From Tieghemiomyces parasiticus (taxonomy: Eukaryota > Kickxellomycota > Dimargaritomycetes > Dimargaritales > Dimargaritaceae), in contig JANBPT010000040.1 of the NCBI GenBank assembly GCA_027575765.1, positions 1 to 64,000 on the forward strand: a stretch of 64,000 nt of DNA. Direction: 5' to 3'. Every line of letters starts with the position of its first letter. Position 1 is the first letter of the stretch. Positions 26,675 to 36,081 of this stretch are shown piece by piece. Position numbers and translations under genes: made by a program. The notes beneath the pieces are model-generated. The model was not told where the DNA came from, made no database searches, and was given only the letters and a program-made list of their open reading frames with translations.

Positions 26675-28191
26675 TTACAGCTTGGCGGAGCCCGGGATCA
26701 CACCGTGCTTACGGCCGATGGAAATGAAGGCCTCTGCGGCCAGGCGTATATCTTGTTCAGAATGGGCGGCCGAGATCTGAACGCGGATACGGGCTTGGCC
26801 TGGGTAGGGGGTTAACCCGCATGACAGAGAAAGACGTATGATGGAGAATATATCCAATGGTTAGTGGAAAACTGCGGCCCTTCGGGCCAAAGGTTGTGAT
26901 AAAATCAAAAGTTAGAGTATTAATACGTCGGACCGGTTAGTTGCCATCACTTACCCATGGGGACCACGGGGTACGAGAACCCAATGACGTAGATGCCGCG
27001 CTCCAGCATTTCGTTGGCGAACACGGAAGCCAGACGGGCATCGCCGAGCATGACGGGTACGATGGGGTGGTTATCACCCTTAAGGGTGAACCCGGCCGCG
27101 GTGAGCAGGGAGCGGAACAGCTCGGTGTTCTTCCAGATCGTCGGAAGGAGCTGATCCCGAACCTTGGGATCGGTCATCAGATCGAAGGCGGCCGAAGCAG
27201 ACCCGACAACTGGGGGCGGCAGGGTATTGGAGAAGAGGTAGGGTCGGCTCTTGTTGCGGAGTAGAGCGATGATGTCGGCGTTTCCCGTGGTGTATCCGCC
27301 GGCCGCGCCGCCCATAGCCTTTCCCAGAGTGGAGTTGACCAGGTGCACCCGACCGCCCACCCCGAGGTGCTCGGGGGTACCGCGACCGTGGGCACCCAGG
27401 AACCCGGTGGCATGACAGTCATCGACGAACACCACGGCATTGTATTTATCAGCCAGGTCGCAAATCTTGTCGAGCGGGGCGATGCGGCCGTCCATAGAGA
27501 AGACACCATCCGTGGCGATGAGCTTGGTGCGGGCACCGGCGGCATCGGCCTCCTGCAGCCGGGCCTCGAGCTCGGCCAGGTCGCAGTTGGCGTAACGATA
27601 CCGCTTGGCCTTACACAACCGGATTCCGTCGATGATGGACGCGTGGTTCAGGGCGTCGCTAATCACGGCGTCCTCCGGACCCAGTAGTACCTCAAAGATA
27701 CCGGCGTTGGCATCGAAGCACGAGGCGTAGAGAACCGTATCCTCGGTGCCGTAGAAGGCCGAGATTTGCCGTTCAAGGTCCTTATGGATGTTTTGGGTAC
27801 CGCAGATAAAGCGCACCGAGGACAAACCGGCACCATACCGCGCTAGAAACTCCTGACCGCGCTCAATCACGTGCGGGTGCGAGGAGAGGCCCAGGTAGTT
27901 GTTGGCACAGAAGTTAAGCACCTCCTTGGGCGCCTCGGTCGCTGGGGCGCCCGGGGTACCCGCTACGGTGATCCGATTACGCTGTGGGGAGGTGATGATT
28001 CGTTCGTGCTTGTAAGTGCCAGCCTCGTGGATGCCCTCCAACTGTTGGCTCACCACCTTCTGGAGCGACGCCGGGAGTGAACGCGAGGCGGAACTCATGG
28101 TACGGATGGCAGAAGTGGAGCGGACGAGGGACGAGCTGAGATTGAGGCGGGTAGCAGCGGAGGTTACGGGGATGCGAAGCGAGGAATGCAT
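26675..28191 (-). CDS. Glycine C-acetyltransferase (2-amino-3-ketobutyrate CoA ligase), mitochondrial
   Basis: Two exons, 28191-26955 and 26799-26675, separated by an intron with a GTAAGT donor and CCCAG acceptor. The junction restores the family's VP-x-GQARIRVQ motif and gives 453 aa. This PLP enzyme (class II aminotransferase fold, alpha-oxoamine synthase family) converts 2-amino-3-oxobutyrate plus CoA to glycine and acetyl-CoA, the second step of threonine breakdown. Seen: NNYLGLSSHP, DDCHATGFLG (cofactor-binding Asp and His) and STLGKAMGG with the Schiff-base lysine at about residue 291. The first 45 residues are rich in Ser, Arg and Ala with almost no acids, as in a mitochondrial presequence. 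The start is the ATG at 28191; the frame is open further upstream but only through non-ATG codons. Length fits the family (about 400-420 aa) plus a targeting peptide. Confidence 0.93.
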
Positions 28192-28233
28192 GGTAAAGGA
28201 CGTCCAATGAACGGGATTAAAAGTCTCGGTCAA

Positions 28234-29025
28234 GATCGTGAGGAATAAGTAAGAGGATAAAGAGGGAAGGGGAGGTGAAGGGATCAGGCCGAGTCTAAGG
28301 GGCGGACACTACAGGCGGTAAATGCTTAAAGGGGGTAAATATGGAGGGGTCCCCGAGTGACTTCGAATCCATTAACAGAACGTCTTGGGCTCACAGCACC
28401 AGGCTAGCCGAGTCGAGTGGGAGTGGCGCTATTCGCCACTTTCACGAGTGTGGATCTCTGATTAAAAATAACCTCTCGCACTCCGCACGGGTTAGTGGCT
28501 GGGCTGGATAGAATACTTCGACATTGAAAATCTGATGGGGGGATGGGTTAAAATTGGAAACCTACCCAAGTGGTATGGAAGTATACATAATCCCGTGGAC
28601 TTCTGCCAAGGTATAGTAGATGGAAGGCCCTAATCGTCCCCACTGCGGGTCTCCGACAATAAAAGTAAGGGTTGCCGCGAGCTGTAAACTTTACCCGAAC
28701 AGTAGCCTCAAACTACTCATCATTGGTTTGTGTATTCACCTGGCTTCTTACGGACAGGTGCCGGTCACATCCCATCTGTCACGGGAGCACTGCAAGGGGA
28801 GCCGGTCAACACGAGTATGTACGTGCCCGATGGGCTCAGGGCTGGATAAATGAGCCACTCCGGAGCCCAGGTAGGAATCGGCACAATGACGAACCTAGGT
28901 CGGTTGGACATCAACTCTGTCCCATCTTCACCAGCCCATGGACTCTGCGATAGTGGCCATGCGACTTACTACAAGTACTGCAAAAAGTTTCGGTTTACTC
29001 GAGTCTAAATGGTGTTTATTTAATT
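28234..29025. other. Intergenic, upstream of glycine C-acetyltransferase
   Basis: Promoter side of the glycine C-acetyltransferase gene and the downstream flank of the mariner relic. No clear TATA box and no supported coding frame. Confidence 0.5.
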
Positions 29026-30105
29026 TAGTTGTCATCACTCTGTACCACTCGGCAAACTATTCCTAACCAACTACCAGAACAGGCTTTAGAGTCACTTGGC
29101 TGTAGCCTGGCCAGTTCCGATTGCCAAGCGTCCACAACGTTCCTCCACCGTGGTGAACTTCTTACCTTCTGCCCTGTTTGATATTCCTGAACAGCCAGAA
29201 GTCGCAGGGGGGCCAGGTCAGGACTGCAGGGAGGGGTTGGCAGAAGTTGGGCTCTGGCGTTGGAAATGTAGGCACAGGTTGCTGCAGCTAGATGTGGTGG
29301 GGCATTATCGTGGTGGAGCTATGGAGGGTGATGGTCCAGATCTCCGCGTGCCCCCACTCAGGCCTGGACCAAGGGCTCCAGCCCGTACTTTCCATAGAGT
29401 TTGGTGGAGACCTTGACACCTAGGGGGCTTAATACTCAGAAGTACTAGACCACGTCTAATAAAGAAAGTGATCAGCACCACCTCGGGAGTGGTATGGCCT
29501 TGGTAGGTCTCAGTTAGGACAGGGCCACCTTTAGGACACCACATCCCGCGACCTGATCCAGCAAGGGGGATCGTAAAGGTACACCTAAGTCTTATCACCT
29601 GTGACGATGGAGCCCAGCAGGTAGTCACTGGCCCCCATCGAACTCCTCCTGGAACTCTGTGATCAATCGTACCCACTGGCGGCGCTGGTCATCGGTAAGG
29701 CCATGGGGGACCCAATGATTTAGGTAGATACACGGCCCAGGTCCCTGTGTAGGACACTACCCACAGCAGTAGGAGACGTGGCAGGTCCGGGCTGGTCGTT
29801 CAGTAGTCAGCTGAGAGTCGTCCTCCAACAGTTCCAGTTGTATGGCCCCGTAAAGTTTGCCAATTTCCTCCGACGGGCGGCTAGATCAAGGCTCATCTTC
29901 AAAGGAGTAGTGACCGGTACGAAAAACGAATTAGTCACCTGTAGACGGCGGAGCGGCTAGGGGCAGCCAGACCCAGCGTGCTAGTCAGTTCAGCTAAAAT
30001 AGAAACTGTCTGGTGGCCCTCGTAATAAAATAAATAGATGAGCACCTGTACATCACGCCTGGTAAACTCGGGTGGGACAGAGTATGGAATTTCGGAAGTT
30101 GGCAT
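29026..30105 (-). pseudogene. Degenerate mariner (Tc1/mariner) transposase
   Basis: Reading the minus strand from 30105 through frameshifts and stops gives an almost complete mariner transposase. An N-terminal helix-turn-helix region (EFTRRDVQVLIY..., ending SRSAVYR then a stop) is followed after a frameshift by TGHYSFEDEP and a segment like the second helix-turn-helix (DDSQLTT). Next come SIVTGDKT with the first catalytic Asp (29594-29596), VVLITFFIRRGLV, HDNAPPHLAA with the second Asp (29307-29309), CSPDLAP and, after a one-base shift, CDFWLF with the third Asp. Spacing and motifs match the DD34D mariner group. Several stops and at least three frame changes show it is dead. The whole is about 1.08 kb, normal for a 345-residue transposase. 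I could not see confident terminal inverted repeats or a TA duplication. Confidence 0.85.
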
Positions 30106-31023
30106 GATGGAGAGGTAAAAACGCACGTTGTGGAGTGAGAAATGGTCCAATCATGGAATGGTTTATACCCGTCGATCCCTCGCCCAAGATGCCTCTAGGT
30201 TTTATCCGCAGTGCCATTGTCAGAGACCGCAAGCTTTGATGTCTCAAAATATATTGCACCATCTATACATGTGACTCTTCTATCAAATTAATCCTTTTGT
30301 AGTCTTGGCGATTGTATACACAATCACCCGGGTAGTCTGAATGGCTAAAGTTGAAAACAGCTTTCAATAGAATATGTATCAGTGTATACTTTGTATTGAG
30401 ATGTGATTGTATAATTCAATTGATAAAATATGTTATGAGGAGAAGGGCTAGGGTTGACCAGCAAAGGCAATGATATACGAGTCCACATGATCACCATTTT
30501 TCAGTTTACAGACATAGCAGCATGAGTGCATACACCTCCAACCGGTGGCGTGGACAGAATTGCTTAGAGACGAGCCGAGTAGCCTGTTCTATTATTTAAT
30601 AATCCGCTTGGCCGTGAGAAAGATCAGGCGCTTTTCAATAGAAATTATATTCTCATGATCTGACATCCGATTTATCACTGCGCTGGCGAGGCCTGGTAAC
30701 CATGCAATATCGACCGCCGTCATGGTTAGACCGAACTCCTACATACAGGTAGGCGCGGGCGTTAGTATAAAAATGGTGAGCGCCGCCTCGGTTACAAACC
30801 CGAAGCAGCCACCGGCAGCTTTCCTGTCTAACTTGACCTACCCACCGCCTGATTATCTGCTCGCCTAACTACTGGTAAGTATAATGCGTCACATGTCCAA
30901 TCAACGGGCACAAATATAGTACAGATTATATTAATCACCCTCTTAAATGTCGGTCATCCGCGTTTTTATATACTCATCCATCCCCCCCCCCCCACGAATA
31001 GCCGAACCCGCCTTACAGCCACC
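30106..31023. other. Intergenic, AT-rich
   Basis: Begins with what is probably the 5' flank of the dead mariner element, then an AT-rich stretch (about 30280-30480). No coding frame supported. Ends at the small Cys-rich gene at 31024. Confidence 0.5.
30965..30972 (+). promoter_or_regulatory. TATA-like element upstream of small Cys-rich gene
   Basis: TTTATATA lies about 55 bp upstream of the ATG at 31024. It is followed by a C-rich tract and a good initiation context (CACCATG). The arrangement is compact and promoter-like; inference only. Confidence 0.3.
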
Positions 31024-31206
31024 ATGTGTAGAAAAATTTACCACCGCTGCCGCTGTGGAATGGAATTCGATACCGAGATGTATCAGTGCTGCTATAATCC
31101 ACACGTCAACGCGAGTACATTCATGCCACACTGTGGTGTAAGGTTTGACCCTCCGGTTACGTTTGATGTTTCCACATGCTGCTATTGTCGAAAACGGAGG
31201 TCCTAG
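31024..31206 (+). CDS. Small Cys-rich hypothetical protein
   Basis: Sixty residues starting at an ATG in strong context (CACCATG), with a TATA-like element just upstream. Eight cysteines are present, including CRCG near the start, CC in the middle and CCYC close to the basic end, so metal binding or disulfides are possible. It begins MCRKIYHRC. Small fungal proteins with an MC-R/K start followed by an aromatic/basic stretch and scattered Cys are common as unnamed hypotheticals; I recognise that general look, not a named family. The gene at 32907 on the same strand begins similarly (MCHRLIYRC), suggesting a diverged pair. No signal peptide or membrane segment. Chance cannot be excluded for an ORF this short. 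Confidence 0.4.
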   Translation: MCRKIYHRCRCGMEFDTEMYQCCYNPHVNASTFMPHCGVRFDPPVTFDVSTCCYCRKRRS

Positions 31207-32906
31207 ACAGCTGAAAGCGAACCTCGCTGGGTTGAACTCCGCAGGATTCTAGAGAACTCCCAGGTAGCGAACGGTGTTTTATTCAATTGGAGGGGGTTCT
31301 TTACGTAATCCGTACTCAAGAAAAATACCGTCCTATATCCTACGTGATCGCAATGTCCGTGTACCTGAGTACTCCCAAGGTATAATGTATAGTAAGTTTG
31401 TAATTTCAATGTTTAGGTTGGTAAACAGATAAGCTCTGTTGTGCTCCGTGGTGAAACCCCCCCCCTCTGGTAAGCGGCCGGAGTTACATTATTTCCATAT
31501 ACCACGTAACTAATCTCTGGCGTTACTAACTCCATTTCAAGGAATAAGGTGTCGTAGCCTAAAGCCCTACTTCCTGATTTATATCCCAAGTGAGGCCAGC
31601 CGGCCACCTTTGCCGTCCCAGGCGGTGCTACCCAGCCTTGGTGGATGTGCCTTCTAATAGCTAAGTGATGGAAGGTATATCTTCCTATCACCAAGGCAGC
31701 CCTACCGTTCTATCACTTTTATTAGCCAAACCAGATCTCGCCTTCTATTCCTTCTAGGGCCTTAATTTTCTCCATTCTTGATCTGACGGCTACCTGTCGT
31801 TAACCTATTCTTGTAGGCGCCCGGCCCCGTCCGTACTGTTATTCCCCGCTCTGGTCCTTCCATGGTGAGAAGGGTCCAGGTCCCGGCCGAGTAAGCCCTA
31901 AAAGATTGAAGGTTACAGCCATCTTGAGCATAAAATTTAAGAAATACGTGATGGAAATTCGGATGAGGGAACTCCGTCAGGAAGGCTGTGTGTATCGGAG
32001 GGATAAGGTCGCTGGACGGGAGGCCTCCCAGTAGGCCCCTCGGTTACAAAGATAGCGATCACCATAAAATAAGGGATAGCGAGTGGTGTACGGTAGAATA
32101 AATGGGTCAGTTACTATCCTCATCACACGGCCTGATGATATTCATTCGAATACTTTATAATCTACACAACTCGTCGGACTGAATCTAGCAAGGGTATTCG
32201 GCAGGAACTGCCAAAGTAGATAAAACGTTGGATATAGGTTTTTAGTGTTGCTTAGTCGTAGTAGGGGTATATACAATAATACCCGAGTTGATAATTTTGC
32301 GCTCGTCTATCTGTGTCGGTATCCAAATGCCGACACCTCAAAGAACCCCGCAAGCCACCACAACACCGCACAGGAATCAACACCACCGCACGAACACCTT
32401 CGATTGGCCAGGGTAACGCACCTGGTGACTTCATGGTTAACTATCCGAGATCCCAGCGAAGAGCAATCGCCACACACTTCGAGGGTATATATAAACCCAT
32501 CAATCTAGCCACTAATATTCGATATCATGTGCATTTCTTTATTTTGCATACGTTTGCAATAAAACCTCCCCTCGGGGTCTCACCTACCACAATCTACGAG
32601 ATGGACTTGGTGTCCGAGTTGATCGTAGAGATCATTTTGGTATAGGGGACTTCGGCTAATTATCTCTGCCACCATTGGTGTTTAAAACGCTTCCCCCCGA
32701 GGCGAATGCCATTGTGTGGCGTTTTGGTTGTAGCGGCGGTGAATTCCATATCACATCCCTCGGCTAATTTTTATTCCTTAACGGGACTAATGTGCCATGC
32801 AACGCCCTGACAGCTTACTAGCTCGAGCCCCTTGCGTTTACCGCGAGTATCTGGGCAAGCTGTTTATCTTGCCCGGTACATATCACCACAACTTCACTCC
32901 CCCATC
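31207..32906. other. Spacer between the two small Cys-containing genes
   Basis: 1.7 kb with no supported gene. It contains a strong TATA-like sequence at 32486-32495. Overlapping open frames of up to about 110 aa show no motif. Confidence 0.5.
32486..32495 (+). promoter_or_regulatory. TATA box-like sequence
   Basis: TATATATAAA on the plus strand, 411 bp upstream of the ATG at 32907. It could serve that small gene if the leader is long or spliced, but other ATGs lie between. Confidence 0.25.
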
Positions 32907-33092
32907 ATGTGTCATCGACTTATTTACAGGTGTGAACATGACCTCCTACATGTTACGGACAGAGTTCACTACTGTTTATACACAGCGTATTATTCGGATG
33001 AAACCATACGTAAATGTGACCAAGACGGTGACGACGTTTACGGTGTATATATCGTTCCTTGTCCAGTTGGCGATTACAGCCGATCCTTTTAA
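32907..33092 (+). CDS. Small Cys-containing hypothetical protein, possible paralogue of the gene at 31024
   Basis: Sixty-one residues beginning MCHRLIYRCEHD, resembling the start of the 31024 product (MC, basic residues, I/L-x-x-R-C). Four or five cysteines are dispersed, with a CPV near the end. No signal peptide, membrane segment or named domain. A different, overlapping open frame (32797-33252, 151 codons) covers the same DNA on the same strand, so which frame, if any, is coding is not settled. I prefer the short frame only because of the shared N-terminal pattern. Confidence 0.3.
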   Translation: MCHRLIYRCEHDLLHVTDRVHYCLYTAYYSDETIRKCDQDGDDVYGVYIVPCPVGDYSRSF

Positions 33093-33587
33093 ATTGCGCG
33101 AGGTTTACGCTAACGTTAGAAACATTGGAGACCACCATGCCTGTAAGGGCGACGGGCTCTACATCACACTAGGAGCTCCGCATCTTTGTTACGGCTACAA
33201 CCCTGGTGGTATTCCACCATTTAGTAGAGCCACGGCGCTAATTAACATCTAGCTGGGTAACTGTGTACCTACTGTCCCAATGTGGTTTATTGGTCAGTGA
33301 ATGAGGCGTCCCCCTACCAGTTGTGCGGCTAATAGCATTCTTGGTCAGGGGCGATGCCAGATATATGGCTACTGTACGCTACAAGAGCCACGGAGCTGGG
33401 GTGAAGCCACATAGCCACACGGCCCAACAGCTTGGGTTAATAGGGTTACGGTGCGTTATGATACAAAGACGGACGAAACTATTGACATTCGAAAAGCAAT
33501 TGCGGGATGCAGCCCACCAAACTGGCCACCGCGGGAGACTATGGACTGGGCTGCTGAGCTAATGATGTGGGCAAGGGCCAGAGTTCG
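33093..33587. other. Spacer, no gene recognised
   Basis: About 500 bp between the putative small gene and the stop of PET100. Holds the expected 3' UTR of PET100 on the minus strand; nothing else supported. Confidence 0.5.
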
Positions 33588-34076
33588 CTACTTGGTCTCG
33601 GAACCACCGGTCGAAGGCACCGGACCGTCGGCCTTGGCGTTTTCGCGAGCCTTGCGGGCGGCGTGGGCTGCTTTAAGCTCTGCCAACTGGGCCTGAATCT
33701 CGCTCTGGGTACTCGGGATTTTCTGTGGACCCCGGTAATCGTAGTTGAATAGAACTGACTTAGGACGAGGTTAGTAAGGGAGGCGATGTACCTTCTTCAG
33801 TGTGACGGGAGCAGAACGGGAAGTGAGTAGGGCCTCGAATTGGGCAGCGACGCAGGTCGGCCAACAATTCCCCGTAGTAACCACGGTCTTATGCCCTTCC
33901 GTCGATATACGTCTCCTGGTACTTACGTTGCACTTCTCCGGCGGCGGGTACAGGTCCTTCAGGGCCTGACGGACGTGGCGATCGTAAAAGCCTGGGTCGC
34001 CAAAGTAGACCATGATCGCGATGGGGAAGAACAGGTAGACCCCGAAACGGAACACCTCCATGCGAGTGCCGGCCAT
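33588..34076 (-). CDS. PET100: Pet100, cytochrome c oxidase assembly factor
   Basis: Two exons, 34076-33927 and 33758-33588, give 106 aa. The intron has a GTAAGT donor and TAAG acceptor, both phase 0. The N-terminus (MEVFRFGVYLFFPIAIMVYFG, residues 6-26) is the Pet100 membrane segment, followed by the family's Asp/Tyr-rich turn (DPGFYDRHV) and a PPPEK motif. Exon 2 supplies VLFNYDYRGPQKIP and an Ala/Lys/Glu helix (QAQLAELKAAHAARKAREN). Pet100 sits in the mitochondrial inner membrane and helps build complex IV from its subassemblies. Length agrees with the family. The second exon is too short and in the wrong frame to be found without splicing. Same strand as the phosphatase gene 433 bp upstream. 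Confidence 0.85.
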
Positions 34077-34509
34077 GATTGGATGTGCTTTTTTATCGGG
34101 AGGGTAAAGGAGGAGGAAGAGAGGTGAGAAGTAGGCAAGGACGTGGACTTGAGTGCATTCTACGGATGCGTAGGGCTAACTGTTCGTGGCGAAGCGGTCA
34201 AGCGGATAGGAATCGAGGGTCTCCTGACAGGTTAGGCGCTTAAGGATCTGTAGCCCAGAGCGGCCGGAACTCGTAGAGGGATGGCGACTCCGGCCCGTTC
34301 CGATAAGCCCATTGTAGGCGACTAGCCCTTCTTCGACACGCTATTGAATCACGTGGCATCGACTCAACGGGGGTATCGGAGATACGGTACCAGTCACAAT
34401 TGGCCAGCTTGCACATATACTGTACTGTGCGCAGATGACTTATGTACGCACTTTACAATTCATGTCCAGGGACCAAGCGAAACGTTCTTTGGAATTTATT
34501 AATGAGCTC
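34077..34509. other. Spacer between PET100 and the tyrosine phosphatase
   Basis: 433 bp. Should hold the PET100 promoter and the phosphatase 3' UTR. No gene or clear TATA box. Confidence 0.5.
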
Positions 34510-36081
34510 CTAATCAAGTTTGATCACGCCGCGCTGCCACAACTCCGCCAATACACGGTAACAAAACAGGTACTGCACTGTTGACTGCACCATGGAAACG
34601 CGCTGAGTGCGGAGGTACCGCACGAGGTCGAACAGAGGATTTCCCGCAGCAGCTCGCTGCTCGGGGGGCAGTAAACGATACCGCTCGAAACGTTCGTCAG
34701 CGAGCGGTTTGAGGACGCCCGTGACCTGATCAGGGACTTCGGGCCACCCAGTAATCGTGTGGTGACCAGTGCCCTCCGTTGCACGAGTCCTGGCCGAAAC
34801 ATTATCAGACGGCCGTGACGGTGGCAAGGAAGGAGGGGCCGCCGCCTTTTGGAGGTGGGGCGCCTGCAGGGCTTGGAGCATCCAGTCGAGGGCAATGAAC
34901 GTACCCGTCCGCCCGCATCCGGCACTACAATGGATTACGATGGGCGGCTGACAGCCAGGCGCCCCGGGGGTTTGGGCTTGGCAAGTCCGTATGGCCATAT
35001 GTAGACGATGGAACTGCGGTAAATCGGAGGGGGCATCGTGATCGGGCCAGCATTGGTAGTGAAACTGGGTGACCCGCAGGGGTTGTAAGGGAGGCGTAGC
35101 ACCAGCGGCGGAGGTATAAGCGGACTCAGTAGACGAGGGGGAAAACGTGGGAGCTAAGCGACTAGCCATATCCTCCAAACCCGGCAGGGCACGAACTTCC
35201 ACCTCGCGGACGATAGCACCGAGGGCCCGGTCGGCGTACTCCCGGACGGGGTACACCCCAATACCGAGTTCCCGAAACTCTAACCCGGTGGCCGCCATCG
35301 GTGACCCCCTTGGGTCAGGATGATTTGCAGCGGCGACGAAGCTGGGCCAGTACACGTCGCACTTGAGCATACGTTTCTCCACCTCGCGGGTCAGCATGAC
35401 AATAACTTGGGTCTGGTGCTGCCAGATCATGGACCAGAAGTCACCGACCGTGTTACTGAGCGGGCCCTGGGTGGCAATATAGCACTGGGCGGGCCCCCAG
35501 GGCGGCAGAATCCAGCTGGCGTTGATGTAATCCGACTCGTGCGGGTCTTCTTCTTCCTCATCATCCTCGTCATCTGGGTTGCCCGTCTGTCCCCTGGGCA
35601 CCGAGTGATTATCCGCGTCCTCGCCGGCCGAACTCTCCTCGGTACTGGGTAGCACCTCGCACAGACTGTTGTAGACGTTGCAGGACGGGGTTGGGCGGGG
35701 TACGACGGTTGCCGGGCGGCGTTGGCCGGGCGTATCCCAGGGCCGTTTTAGGCGCACGCGATTATATTCGAAGGGAATGATGTTATTGTAGCGATCCAGA
35801 TCCCAGCGGGCGTACAGTTGGCATACGGCTGCCCGGTGGAGCAGGTGTTGCGGGTTCGACCGTGCCACGCTAAAGTTGACCTTGTCCTCCTCGTCGATCC
35901 GTTCGAACTGCTGGGAAAGCAGGTGGAGCGTGCTGCGCCGGTCCACGCTCTGAAGGATATCGCGCAGAGCCGGCTTCATGCCGAAAGTTGCTAGGCCTGG
36001 TACCTGGGCCAGGCTGTCAGAGCTGTGGTGGCCGGTGGATAGCATAGCATTGAAGAAATCGAGGCCAAATGGGAGCACCAT
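34510..36081 (-). CDS. Classical protein tyrosine phosphatase
   Basis: Single exon, 523 aa from an ATG in ideal context (ACCACCATGG). The frame runs further upstream, but its first codons are not ATG. One PTP catalytic domain covers most of the protein. Seen: a pTyr-loop DRYNNIIPFEYNRV (Tyr98), DYINAS (184-189), the WPD loop CWPDHDAP (general-acid Asp347), the P-loop HCSAGCGRTG (nucleophile Cys385, Arg391) and the late Q-loop Gln in RVSMVQSTVQY. All catalytic residues are intact, so an active phosphotyrosine phosphatase like yeast Ptp1 or fission-yeast Pyp1 is expected, probably cytosolic (no signal peptide or membrane segment). The domain is enlarged by an acidic insert (about 125-183), a second before the WPD loop and a third after the P-loop (about 410-460). 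These may regulate it. Confidence 0.92.
   Translation of the reverse strand: MVLPFGLDFFNAMLSTGHHSSDSLAQVPGLATFGMKPALRDILQSVDRRSTLHLLSQQFERIDEEDKVNFSVARSNPQHLLHRAAVCQLYARWDLDRYNNIIPFEYNRVRLKRPWDTPGQRRPATVVPRPTPSCNVYNSLCEVLPSTEESSAGEDADNHSVPRGQTGNPDDEDDEEEEDPHESDYINASWILPPWGPAQCYIATQGPLSNTVGDFWSMIWQHQTQVIVMLTREVEKRMLKCDVYWPSFVAAANHPDPRGSPMAATGLEFRELGIGVYPVREYADRALGAIVREVEVRALPGLEDMASRLAPTFSPSSTESAYTSAAGATPPLQPLRVTQFHYQCWPDHDAPSDLPQFHRLHMAIRTCQAQTPGAPGCQPPIVIHCSAGCGRTGTFIALDWMLQALQAPHLQKAAAPPSLPPSRPSDNVSARTRATEGTGHHTITGWPEVPDQVTGVLKPLADERFERYRLLPPEQRAAAGNPLFDLVRYLRTQRVSMVQSTVQYLFCYRVLAELWQRGVIKLD

Noticed and set aside
28970..30270. Possible mariner terminal repeats around the transposase relic
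   Set aside because: TGCAA-containing sequences near 28985 and 30255 are only weakly similar; too poor to mark element ends.
32797..33252. 151-codon open frame overlapping the small gene at 32907
   Set aside because: No recognisable feature; the alternative short frame shares an N-terminal pattern with the gene at 31024, but neither is proven.
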